Made by a program: the position numbers and the translations under genes. Positions 15,412-22,577 of a DNA stretch of 24,480 nucleotides are shown here, piece after piece; within the stretch, counting starts at the first letter, position 1; each line of letters begins with the position of its first letter. The stretch comes from JBHENW01 sp046261875. Lineage in GTDB: Bacteria; Acidobacteriota; Thermoanaerobaculia; UBA5066; Gp7-AA6. The notes beneath the pieces are model-generated. The model was not told the origin of the DNA and searched no databases. It saw only the letters and a list, made by a program, of their open reading frames with translations. The stretch spans positions 1-24,480 of the forward strand of contig JBHENW010000185.1 of assembly GCA_046261875.1 (NCBI GenBank), written 5' to 3'.

Positions 15412-16314
15412 ATGGCGGCGACGCGCAAGAGCTGGCTCGGTGCGGTTTTGACCGTGGTTTTCGCCGCAGGTTGCTTGACCAGTTCCCCGTCCCCTCCGCC
15501 GGAAACCCGCGACACTGGTACAGGGGAGTCGGCTCTCCTGGGGTCCCGTTACGAGACCATGCGCGTCCTGGCGAAACGCCTGTCGGATGCGACCGCCGCC
15601 ACCCGGGACGAAGCGCTTTCGGACCGCCGCGCGGGTCCTGGAGAGGAGGCGCTCGGGAGGCTTTCCGATCTCGTCAACCGGTCGCGAGACCTTCACCGGC
15701 GGCTGGACAACTATTCCGACCGGCCGCGCTACGTGCGCGCAGAGGTGCGGGAGCTCGACGGCCTGGTGCGCGACGTCGATTCCCGGATGCGGTCCGACCG
15801 GCCTTCCGGCCGGGCGGCGCAAAACTGGCGGGAGGTGCTGGACGTCATGGATCGGATGAACCGCCTCGCAATCGGCGAGGACGTGGAGCTTCCGCCCATC
15901 GCTTCCGATACCGGGCCGGTTTTTCCGACTTCCCCCTCCGACGAGAGCTGGAGGTCCGGATCGGTGCTGCGAGACCGGGAGGTCGAGGATTTCCGGCGAA
16001 TGACACGCGAGCTCGCGGTCCGCGCGACTCTGGCCGCCGAGGGGGCCGAACGGGCGAGGGAACGGACCTCCGCGTCGGATCGGCTCCTTCGGGATCTGCA
16101 GGACTTTCGCGACCGCGTACGCGACCTCGAGAGACGCGTCGACACCGCGACGGTGGACCGGGCCGACGTCCGTCCGGTCGTCGAGCGTTTGTACGACGAC
16201 GCCCGCCGGTTCGACCGGGAGATGCGGGACGGGGGCGTGTACACAGGGATCTGGGGGGACTGGACCGAGGTCCTGCTGCTGCTCAGGCGGCTGGTCGATC
16301 TCAGCCGCGTCTGA
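15412..16314 (+). CDS. Lipoprotein with two copies of a helical module
   Basis: 300 aa. The signal peptide ends in a lipobox (FAAGC, C21), so the protein should be lipid-anchored. The rest is highly charged and helical. Residues about 80-152 and 224-297 are similar to each other with an offset near 145: RDLHRRL/RDLERRV and NWREVLDVMDRMNRL/DWTEVLLLLRRLVDL. This indicates an internal duplication of a coiled-coil-like module, joined by a Pro/Ser linker (about 155-180). The family was not recognised; a structural or scaffolding role in the envelope is only a guess. The ATG follows GGAGG. A GC-rich hairpin without T tract (16316-16349) separates it from the next gene. Confidence 0.72.
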   Translation: MAATRKSWLGAVLTVVFAAGCLTSSPSPPPETRDTGTGESALLGSRYETMRVLAKRLSDATAATRDEALSDRRAGPGEEALGRLSDLVNRSRDLHRRLDNYSDRPRYVRAEVRELDGLVRDVDSRMRSDRPSGRAAQNWREVLDVMDRMNRLAIGEDVELPPIASDTGPVFPTSPSDESWRSGSVLRDREVEDFRRMTRELAVRATLAAEGAERARERTSASDRLLRDLQDFRDRVRDLERRVDTATVDRADVRPVVERLYDDARRFDREMRDGGVYTGIWGDWTEVLLLLRRLVDLSRV

Positions 16315-16385
16315 GGGCGCGCGCCTCGCCTGGCAGGGCGAGTCGCGCCGCGAAAGGCTGGCCTCCAACGAGACGGAGGCACACC

Positions 16386-17325
16386 ATGAGAGATCCCCGC
16401 GTCCCGCCCCCCGCGGTCCGTCTGCTCGCGGTCTTTCTGGCGGCGATCCTTCCCGTGGCCGCAGATGGCCTTCAGGAGGATCCGCCACTCCCCGGTCCGA
16501 CCATCTACGCGCCCGAGGCGACCCCTTCCGATCCGGCCGCCCAGCGGGCATGGGCCGGCGTCGAGGCCGCGCGCGCCCGCGCGGCGGAGGCGGAGGGCAA
16601 GTACCAGGCGTCGCAGCAGGCGCTGCGCGACGCTCCCGACTCCTCGGAGGCGAAAGCGGCGAACCGCGCCGCGAAAAAGGAGCGCGACGCCGCGCAGAAA
16701 GCGGTCCAGAAGGCCGAGTCCGAATGGCGCAAACGCCTGGCCGACTCGCGTCGGCGCCGGGGCCGCTCCCCCGGGAGACCTCCCGCCGAGGCCGCGCCGC
16801 CTACGAGCACGCCGACGCCCGTACCGCTGGGCAACGACACGATCCTGCCGACTCCGGGCGTGACTTCCGCTCCCGTTCAACCGCCGGCGCCGGGCGGACC
16901 GACGGAATCGCCCTTGGAAGGCTCGTACTCGGGTGAATGGAGCAACCGGACCTTCATCTCCGGAGGTCCAGCCTCCGCCGTGATCAGCGTGGACGAAACC
17001 GCGCGGACTTTCGAGGTCGTGCTGACCCTCGGCGGGAATGTCTTCGGCGTCGGGGCGCCCGGACCGCAGACGCTGCGGGGCTCCTAGGACGCCGGCGGCC
17101 GCACGATCGCGATGCGCTCCGAACTATTCGGCGACCTGTCGGTCACCGTCACTCCCCGCCGGCGCCCTCCGCGGCATCAGGACGGGTCTGCCCAACGCCG
17201 ACATTGGCCGCGTGGAGTTCACCGGGACCGCGACCGTCCAGGCGATCCGGGTCGAGTACACCGTGCACTTCGGCGGCGGGAGCACGGCTCAGGGGGTCAT
17301 GACCCTCAATCGCGTCCCGAGCTGA
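16386..17325 (+). pseudogene. Exported protein gene interrupted by a nonsense codon and a frameshift
   Basis: ATG 16386 (GGAGG six bases upstream) opens a 233-codon frame ending at TAG 17085-17087: signal peptide (about 1-27), Ala/Lys/Glu-rich coiled coil (about 50-118), Pro/Thr linker, then a beta-rich domain (EGSYSGEWSNRTFISGG). The domain continues past the stop in the same frame (DAGGRTIAMRSELFGDLSVTVTP). After removal of one C from CCCC at 17154-17157 it continues in the next frame (AGALRGIRTGLPN to MTLNRVPS) to TGA 17323-17325. As given, the truncated protein would lose the end of its C-terminal domain. TAG ends other genes here, so recoding is not indicated. The domain family was not identified. 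Confidence 0.7.
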
Positions 17326-17334
17326 CGCCTCCGG

Positions 17335-17669
17335 CGTACGAGCTCGGGCCGCACGCGGCGGCGATCGGCATGCGCTTCGACACGGGAACGACGTTCCCCG
17401 AAGTACCCGCGATCGGATCTTTCATCGCCGAGCTCGGTTCCTGGGACCGGAGGCCAGCCGATCGGCCACCGCGTCATGTCCCTGCGACTCGAGAAGGGAC
17501 GCGCGGTCCCCTATGAGGTTTTCGCGAAAGGATGGCTGCCCAAAGGCCAGGGACTCCCGGTGGCGTGGGGCGCCCGGCCGACGTCCTCCTGGCTCCCGAC
17601 GGCGACCTGCTCGTCTCGGATGACGAGGCCGGGACGATCTACCGGATCACGTACCGCGCGAAGTCCTGA
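17335..17669 (+). pseudogene. C-terminal remnant of a PQQ-dependent sugar (L-sorbosone) dehydrogenase-type beta-propeller gene
   Basis: Three frames in succession carry pieces of the conserved ending of this family: ELGPHAAAIGMRFDTGTTFP and FIAELGSWDRR (about 17337-17450), IGHRVMSLRLEKGRAV and YEVFAKGWLPKG (about 17452-17560), then DVLLAPDGDLLVSDDEAGTI and YRITYRAKS ending at TGA 17667-17669. The canonical form is LGPH.A.GM.F.TG..FP ... GSWNR..P.GYRV ... GRPVDV...DGSLLVSDD. At least two frameshifts are needed, and the N-terminal two thirds or more of the gene is absent. It cannot encode a working dehydrogenase. Confidence 0.72.
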
Positions 17670-17720
17670 AGCCCGATTGCGCTCGGAAGCACCGGGTTGG
17701 CTGTAGGATTTCGGCCCGAG

Positions 17721-17927
17721 ATGTCAATCCAACGCGAGGAGCGCCGGTTCGCCCGCTGGATGTGCGACGAATGCCGATCGGTCCGTTTCGCCCCCATTCC
17801 GCCCGACGGCCGCCTCAAGTGCCCCATCTGTTACTCCGTCGCGCCTTTCAACCCTAAGCGCCACGCGCGGCGCGACCCTGCCAACCGGGGCAAGCGTCCC
17901 GAAGAGATCCCGCCCGAGTCCCCCTGA
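17721..17927 (+). CDS. Small zinc-ribbon protein
   Basis: 68 aa. Two CxxC pairs (C15/C18 in CDECRS and C34/C37 in CPICYS), 15 residues apart, form a typical zinc ribbon of the rubredoxin/RNA-polymerase-subunit kind; the tail is basic and then acidic and probably disordered. Such proteins bind nucleic acids or other proteins, and no specific role can be given. The start is ATG 17721, because the two codons before the preceding in-frame start lack protein character; an AGGA lies about 12 bases upstream. It is convergent with the DinB gene. Confidence 0.65.
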   Translation: MSIQREERRFARWMCDECRSVRFAPIPPDGRLKCPICYSVAPFNPKRHARRDPANRGKRPEEIPPESP

Positions 17928-17937
17928 TCCGCCGGGG

Positions 17938-18447
17938 TCAGGAGGAGCCGGGGACGCTTCGGGCCCGGACCTCTTCCGACGTCAGGCCATAGAGGGGGGG
18001 ACCCTCCAGGCCGAGCAGCGAGAGGTACACGTAGATCTGCCCGCGGTGGTGGATCTCGTGCTCGATCATCGTGCGCAGCCATTTCCACGTGGTGATCGGC
18101 CCGCCGGCAGGGGTCAGGCACTTGCGCTCGAGGTCCTGAGGAGAGAGCGCGGCGAAGATGTCCATCGCTTCACGGTGGAGCGTCTCGAGGAAGGTCGCCA
18201 GGTCCGGATAGACGGCGGCGATCTCCGGCCCGTGTCCCGCATAACGGCTCGGCATGCCCCGAGCGTTCTCGGCGTACATCCATCGCTCGATCGCGACGAG
18301 GTGCCGGGCGATGTCCGCGAACGTGAACTTGCCGGGTTTGTACGTCCAGTCCATGCGCTCAGGGGGAACGGCTGCGAGGGCCTTTCGCGTGCGGTCCCGG
18401 ACGCGCTCGAAATATTCCAGGAACGGGCCGATTTCCGCGAAATGCAT
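17938..18447 (-). CDS. DinB-family metal-binding protein (169 aa)
   Basis: A full-length DinB four-helix protein with H49 (ARHLVAIERW) and H130/H134 in MIEHEIHHRGQIYVYLSLLG, the expected metal-binding triad. Like other DinB proteins it may be a thiol-dependent transferase or hydrolase, but the substrate is unknown. It is only distantly similar to the DinB protein encoded at 1586-2092, so this is not a recent duplication. The ATG at 18447 has no good Shine-Dalgarno. It is divergent from the small lipoprotein at 18534, and the 86-base gap must hold both promoters. Confidence 0.9.
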   Translation of the reverse strand: MHFAEIGPFLEYFERVRDRTRKALAAVPPERMDWTYKPGKFTFADIARHLVAIERWMYAENARGMPSRYAGHGPEIAAVYPDLATFLETLHREAMDIFAALSPQDLERKCLTPAGGPITTWKWLRTMIEHEIHHRGQIYVYLSLLGLEGPPLYGLTSEEVRARSVPGSS

Positions 18448-18533
18448 CGTACGAAAAGGAGCCTATGACATCGGGCATGGATCTTGATGTACCCAGCATG
18501 GGGACAGTCCGTCCTCAGGAGGTAGGAACAACG

Positions 18534-18878
18534 ATGAAACGGAACCTTTTGGCAGCTCTGGCAGCGGCCGTGTTCGTGACGGCATGCGCCACCGCTCCGG
18601 AGACGAAGGTCGAGACCGAGGGCTCGGCCACGACGGTCCACGAAACGGGCCCCGGCGAGAACGTCAAGACGACGGTGGTTTCCGGAACGGTTACGAAGTA
18701 CGAGCCCGGCAACGAGCTCGAGATCCGAGCCGCGGACGGCAACAGCCACGACTTCGACCTCGAGGACAGTGTCCGCATCGACGGCGCGATCGTCGTTGGA
18801 CAGCCGGTCACGGTGACGTACACCGACCGCGAGGGGAAGAAGTTCGCTTCGATCGTCAGCGCCGTCCCCGCGCCCTGA
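18534..18878 (+). CDS. Small lipoprotein with a predicted beta-barrel (OB-like) domain
   Basis: 114 aa. The signal peptide ends in lipobox FVTAC (C18). The mature part has a Thr/Glu-rich linker and then a compact beta domain (TVTKYEPGNELEIRAADGNS, VRIDGAIVVGQPVTVTYTDR) that resembles small periplasmic OB-type domains. Function is unknown. AGGAGG is 11 bases upstream of ATG 18534; an upstream in-frame start at 18465 lacks a ribosome site. It is a single-gene unit closed by a strong terminator. Confidence 0.78.
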   Translation: MKRNLLAALAAAVFVTACATAPETKVETEGSATTVHETGPGENVKTTVVSGTVTKYEPGNELEIRAADGNSHDFDLEDSVRIDGAIVVGQPVTVTYTDREGKKFASIVSAVPAP

Positions 18879-18904
18879 GCGGGGTCCCGCAAGAGCTCTC
18901 CGAT

Positions 18905-18932
18905 GCGCCGGTTTCGACCGGCGCTTTTTTTT
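18905..18932 (+). terminator. Rho-independent terminator with TTCG tetraloop and eight Ts
   Basis: The stem GCGCCGGT (18905-18912) pairs exactly with ACCGGCGC (18917-18924) around a very stable TTCG loop, followed by TTTTTTTT (18925-18932). It lies 27 bases after the small lipoprotein stop. Confidence 0.93.
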
Positions 18933-18973
18933 GGTGCAAAAGAACTCGCCGCCAGCGCCGTAAGAGAAATTCA

Positions 18974-19180
18974 GTGAGCCGCCTGGACGCCGGCCTCGAA
19001 CGGAATCGCGAGTACGGGCCGTTGTTCATCCGGCTCGTCGTGGGCGCGCGGCTGATCTGGGGGACACAGGACAACGTCTTCTCCTGGGAGCGCACGCGCG
19101 AGTTCGAGGGTTCCTCCAGCAGCATGGGGTGTCCTATCCGCTGGCGGGCCGTGCTCTCCGTGGTCCTCCAGTTCCTCGGC
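18974..19180 (+). pseudogene. DoxX-family membrane protein remnant with compensating frameshifts
   Basis: From GTG 18974 the frame reads EYGPLFIRLVVGARLIWGTQ and DNVFSWERTREFEG, typical of a DoxX-family N-terminus (GTQDNV..WE). At about 19112-19118 homology moves to the next frame (FLQQHGVSYPLAG) and near 19150 returns to the first (VLSVVLQFLGGI). It then breaks off near 19180 at a 14-base palindrome. The remaining two or three membrane segments are absent. DoxX proteins are small quinone-related or oxidoreductase-associated membrane proteins. This copy is not functional as given. Confidence 0.65.
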
Positions 19181-19191
19181 GGGATCCCGCC
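19178..19191. repeat. 14-base perfect palindrome at the junction of two gene remnants
   Basis: GGCGGGATCCCGCC is its own complement. It lies exactly where DoxX-like sequence stops and DUF3313-like sequence begins, so it may mark a deletion or rearrangement joint, or be chance. Confidence 0.45.
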
Positions 19192-19466
19192 ACGGGCCGG
19201 CCTTTTCCGGAGAGGTCTCGATCGAGTACATGATCAAGGACTCCCGGTCCGAGGAGCTCTTGTCAGCCGGAGCCGATCGCCGGGTGGGCGGGAATCAGCT
19301 CGGGAAGTCGACTCTGAGCAACTGGGGGGATGTGAAGAACATCCTCGTGTACTGGTCGGATGAAGTCAGCTACCACCTGTGCGTCGATCGGGGAGCCAGG
19401 GATTGCCCCAAAACCGAAGGCGGGACTGCTCGAGAACCCGATCCTGTGATCCGGCGCGCGCGGTGA
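19188..19466 (+). pseudogene. C-terminal remnant of a DUF3313-type lipoprotein gene
   Basis: In one frame the sequence reads AFSGEVSIEYMIKDSRSEEL, then GADRRVGGNQLGKSTLSNWG, then DVKNILVYWSDEVSYHLC, ending at a stop at 19464-19466. This resembles the end of DUF3313 family proteins (D.RAG ... WGDV...YWA..L...LC), by recalled pattern. The first half, including the lipoprotein signal, is absent, replaced by the DoxX remnant in another frame. The in-frame ATG at 19230 has no good ribosome site, so a short 78-aa product is possible but unlikely. Confidence 0.55.
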
Positions 19467-19498
19467 CGAAAGCCCCGTTTTCCGCGACGAAACGGCTC

Positions 19499-19529
19499 AA
19501 TCCGGGTCCGCAACCTTGCGGAATCCGGG
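19499..19529. repeat. Hairpin flanked by direct repeats in a leader region
   Basis: AATCCGGG occurs at 19499-19506 and 19522-19529, flanking a TCCGCA-ACCT-TGCGGA hairpin (19507-19522). It lies about 55-85 bases before the start of the TPR lipoprotein gene, in its probable promoter or leader. A dimeric regulator site or RNA structure is possible. Confidence 0.4.
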
Positions 19530-19582
19530 CCGTATCTGTCCGCACAAACAGCGGGAGCCGCATTCTGTCGAAGGAGGAACTC

Positions 19583-20494
19583 ATGCGTTCGAATCGACCC
19601 GTCGGCCTCGTGCTCGGGCTCGGAATCCTGGCAGGAGCCGCGATCACCGGCTGCGCTAAGAAGGAGACGAACGTGGCGGCCGCGCCCGCCGCCACGCCGC
19701 CGGCCTCTCCCGACGCGGGCAAGATCCCCGTGACGACCGCCTCGGCGGAAGCCCGGGCCGAGTTCCTGAAGGGGCGCGAGAACGCGGAGAAGCTCAAGAT
19801 CACGGACTCCATCCAGCACTTCGAAAAGGCCATTTCGCACGACCCGGCGTTCGCGCTGGCCGAGCTGAACCTCGCGAACACGGCGCCGACCGGGCGCGGG
19901 TTCTTCGAGCACCTCGAGAAGGCCGTGAGCCTCGCGCCCAAGGCCTCCGGGGGCGAGCGCCTGCTGATCCTCGCGACGCAAGCCGGCGCGAACGCCGACG
20001 CCGTGAAGCAGAAGGAGCACCTCGAGCGCCTCGTCGCGACGTACCCGAACGACGAGCGAGCCCACTTCAACATGGGCGGCTATTACTTCGGCCAGCAGGA
20101 CTTCCCAAAGGCGATCGAGCATTACCGAAAGGCGACCGAGATCGATCCAACCTACTCGCCGGCCTACAACATCCTCGGCTACGCCTACAGGCAGAACGGC
20201 GACTTCGCCAACGCGGAGACGGCGTTTCAGAAGTACATCGAGCTGATCCCCAACGACCCGAACCCCTACGACTCCTACGCGGAGCTTCTCCTGAAGATGG
20301 GCAAGTTCGACGACTCGATCGCGCAATACCGCAAGGCCCTGGCGATCGACCCGAACTTCATCGCATCGCACCTCAGGATCGCCGCCGATCAGATGTACAT
20401 GGGGAAGCCGGCCGAAGCCGCGTCCGAGCTGGACGCGATCACGAAGAAGGCCCGCAACGACGGCGAGCGCCGGACGGCGCTCTTCGGCCTCACG
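19583..20494 (+). pseudogene. TPR lipoprotein gene, truncated in mid-domain
   Basis: ATG 19583 follows AAGGAGG by five bases. The protein has a lipobox (AITGC, C24), a Pro/Ala linker, and tetratricopeptide repeats from about 55 to 290, clearest in HFNMGGYYFGQQDFPKAIEH, NILGYAYRQNGDFANAE and YDSYAELLLKMGKFDDSIAQ. TPR proteins are protein-binding scaffolds; this one would be envelope-anchored. At about codon 304 (GERRTALFGLT) the protein-like sequence ends abruptly. The frame then stays open to TGA 21665-21667 only because it reads the complement of the thioredoxin and dehydrogenase genes, giving an Arg/Pro-rich nonsense tail. Related proteins usually carry more repeats, so a 3' portion appears lost. 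As given, a 694-residue chimera could be translated. Confidence 0.75.
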
Positions 20495-20533
20495 GGACGG
20501 GGTCATGCGCCCCTCCCACGGAATCGGCCGGGG

Positions 20534-21355
20534 TCAGGGATTCAGCGACGCGAGCGACGCTTCCGCGTCCCGTCGCAAGGGCGAGTTCGCCGGACACGCA
20601 GCGAGCGCCCGGCGATAAGCCTCCGCCGCCGCTGCCGTGTCCTTCATCCTCCGGCGCGTGTGGCCGATGGCGATCCATACGCCGGCCTCGCAGTCGGCGC
20701 TCGCCGGCTTCGATGCGAGCTTCTCGAGGATTTTCAGGGCTTTCTCGGCTTTCCCCTCCAGGGACCACGCGATTGCCACGTTCATCTCGGCGGTTTGTGC
20801 GAGCGCCGCGTCGCCGTCCTTGGCGGCCAGCTTGCGCGCTCGTTGGAACGCGTCACGGGCGTCCGACGGCGCGCGCGCCTTCAAGTACGCCTGACCCAGG
20901 AGAAGAAAACCCTGCGAGGACTGCTTTTCGTGGAGCGACGAGGCGGCGCGAAGCATGGCCGGGGCGACCTGCCTCGCCAGATCCAGCTTCTCGGCAAAGG
21001 GTTCCGGTGCATGGAACCCAGAAAACCGGAAGCGCTCCTTCTCCCACGGGTCGAAGAGGCTATAAGTCGGAAACACCGAGACGGCGTGCGCCCGGGCGAC
21101 AGCGGATCGGTCCACGTCCACCTTCAAAAGAACAAAATCGGACAGCTGCTGGAGGACGCGAGGATCCGGGAACGTTTTGCGGTCCATCTCCAGGCAGGGC
21201 TGGCACCAGGAGGCCCAGAAGTCCACGAAGACCAGCTTCCGCTCGGCCTGCGCGCGCTCGAAGGCGCGCTTCCAGTTGGTTTCCCAGGCCGGGCCGGTCC
21301 CGGGGATCTGTGCTCCGACGAAAAGGCTCAGCAGGGCGGCTGTCAGGGAGACCAT
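20534..21355 (-). CDS. Exported thioredoxin-fold protein with C-terminal TPR domain
   Basis: 273 aa. A signal peptide (about 1-20) is followed by a thioredoxin domain with active-site WASWCQPC (C51, C54) and a cis-Pro in VSVFPTYSLF, then about 120 residues of TPR-like helices (SSQGFLLLGQAYLKA, EMNVAIAWSLEGKAEKAL, AAAAEAYRRALAACP). It resembles DsbD-C-terminal/thioredoxin_7-type periplasmic reductases. It probably handles thiol exchange on exported partner proteins bound through the TPRs, though the partner is unknown. The ATG at 21355 follows AGGAG by five or six bases. It is convergent with the truncated TPR gene, whose open frame runs antisense through it. Confidence 0.9.
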   Translation of the reverse strand: MVSLTAALLSLFVGAQIPGTGPAWETNWKRAFERAQAERKLVFVDFWASWCQPCLEMDRKTFPDPRVLQQLSDFVLLKVDVDRSAVARAHAVSVFPTYSLFDPWEKERFRFSGFHAPEPFAEKLDLARQVAPAMLRAASSLHEKQSSQGFLLLGQAYLKARAPSDARDAFQRARKLAAKDGDAALAQTAEMNVAIAWSLEGKAEKALKILEKLASKPASADCEAGVWIAIGHTRRRMKDTAAAAEAYRRALAACPANSPLRRDAEASLASLNP

Positions 21356-21465
21356 TCAGGCTCCTACCCGTGTTTCGGCTACTCGTCTCGAACGCGTCAC
21401 GTCCTGGCGACAGATTATCGCCGACCGGAATTGGGCGTACCGCAAGCACGGGTGCGCGGAGGAGA

Positions 21466-22556
21466 TCACGGCCGCAGGACCGCCTTGACGACGGCGAGCC
21501 GCTCCATGTCCGCGAGCGCCTCCCCGGCCTCCCCGAGCGTGTACTCGCGGGTGACGAGGTCCCGCCACCGGAAGTGCTCACGGTGCCGGGCCATCATCGC
21601 GAGCGCCCGATGGAGGTGCGTGACTCGTAGCCCCAGCATCCCAGTATCGTCGCGTGACGGCGGTTGACGTGCCGGTGCGGGTTGATCGTCGCGTCGCCGG
21701 CGTCGGTGTACTGCCCCACGACGACGTAGCGTCCGCCGTCGCGCAGCATCTCCAGGCCTTCCGGCACGGCGGCGGGATTGCCCGACGCCTCGATCACGAG
21801 GTCCGCGCCCCGGCCCGACGTCCGTTCCCGAGCCCACCGGACGCGATCGGCCGGGTCCGGCACCGCGGTGACGTCCAGCACGTCCTCGACGCCCAGCCGC
21901 CGGGCCGCCTCGAGCCGCGGCGCAGGCGCCCCCGTCACGAGAACGCGCATGGCGCCGGCGAGCTGCGCGAAGATCGCCGCGTTCAAGCCCACCGGGCCGC
22001 TGCCCTGGACGATCACGGTGTCGCCGAGCGCGATGCCCGCCCGTTCGACCGCGTGGAATCCAGTCGGAAGGCCGCACCCTCCACCCATGAAATCGAGCGC
22101 ATCCAGTTCCTCCGGGAGGGGGAGCACCCGGACTCCGGGCTTGATCTCGATCCGCTCGGCCCATCCTCCGAGGAGCCCCTCCTCCGCAGATGTGGTGATG
22201 CCGTAGACCTTGCGGCTCGGGCAGCGCGTCGCGGTCCTTGCCACGAGGCATTGCCAGCAGCTCCCGCAGGTCCCGAAGACGTCGAAGAAGGTGACCAGGG
22301 CCCCCCGCGCGATCTCGCGCCCCTCCACGTCGCGCACGCCTCGGCTCTCGAGCAGCCGCCCGCAGTTCACGTGTCCCGGGATGATGGGATACGGGACGCC
22401 GGAGAGACGGCCGTGATGGAGGTGAACGTCGGTCCCGCAGACTTCGCTTGCCACCATCTCGAGGACCGCCCCGCCGGCCTCGGCCCGAGGCTCTTTGAAG
22501 CGGCGCCGCGCGAGCGCCTCGCCCGGTCCGGGCATGACGACGGCTTCGACGGTCAT
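21466..22556 (-). CDS. Zinc-dependent medium-chain alcohol dehydrogenase, frameshifted near the C-terminus
   Basis: The main frame (ATG 22556 to TGA 21594) gives 320 aa. It has catalytic zinc Cys40 in SEVCGTDVHLHHG, structural zinc cysteines C97, C100, C103 and C112, and a Rossmann nucleotide site (VQGSGPVGLNAA). After GCWGYES homology moves to the next frame (HLHRALAMMARHREHF to AVVKAVLRP, stop at 21466). One missing base at about 21621-21626 accounts for it and restores about 363 aa, the normal family length. The usual GHE zinc-site motif is GHV (residues 61-63), an uncommon change. The enzyme should oxidise or reduce an alcohol/aldehyde with NAD(P); the substrate is unknown. It starts 21 bases after the upstream gene on the same strand and may be co-transcribed with it. 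Confidence 0.85.
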
Positions 22557-22577
22557 CGGCAGGCGTGACCGGATTTC

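Noticed and set aside
16316..16349. GC-rich hairpin after the duplicated lipoprotein gene
   Set aside because: The stem is plausible but has no T tract, and such structures are common by chance at this base composition; mentioned only in the gene entry.
7897..17087. Two in-frame TAG codons (7899-7897 minus and 17085-17087 plus) inside otherwise coding sequence, suggesting amber recoding
   Set aside because: TAG also ends the intact protease (7626-7628) and the small gene at 14197-14199, no recoding tRNA is in the window, and both interrupted genes also carry frameshifts. Ordinary gene damage is simpler.
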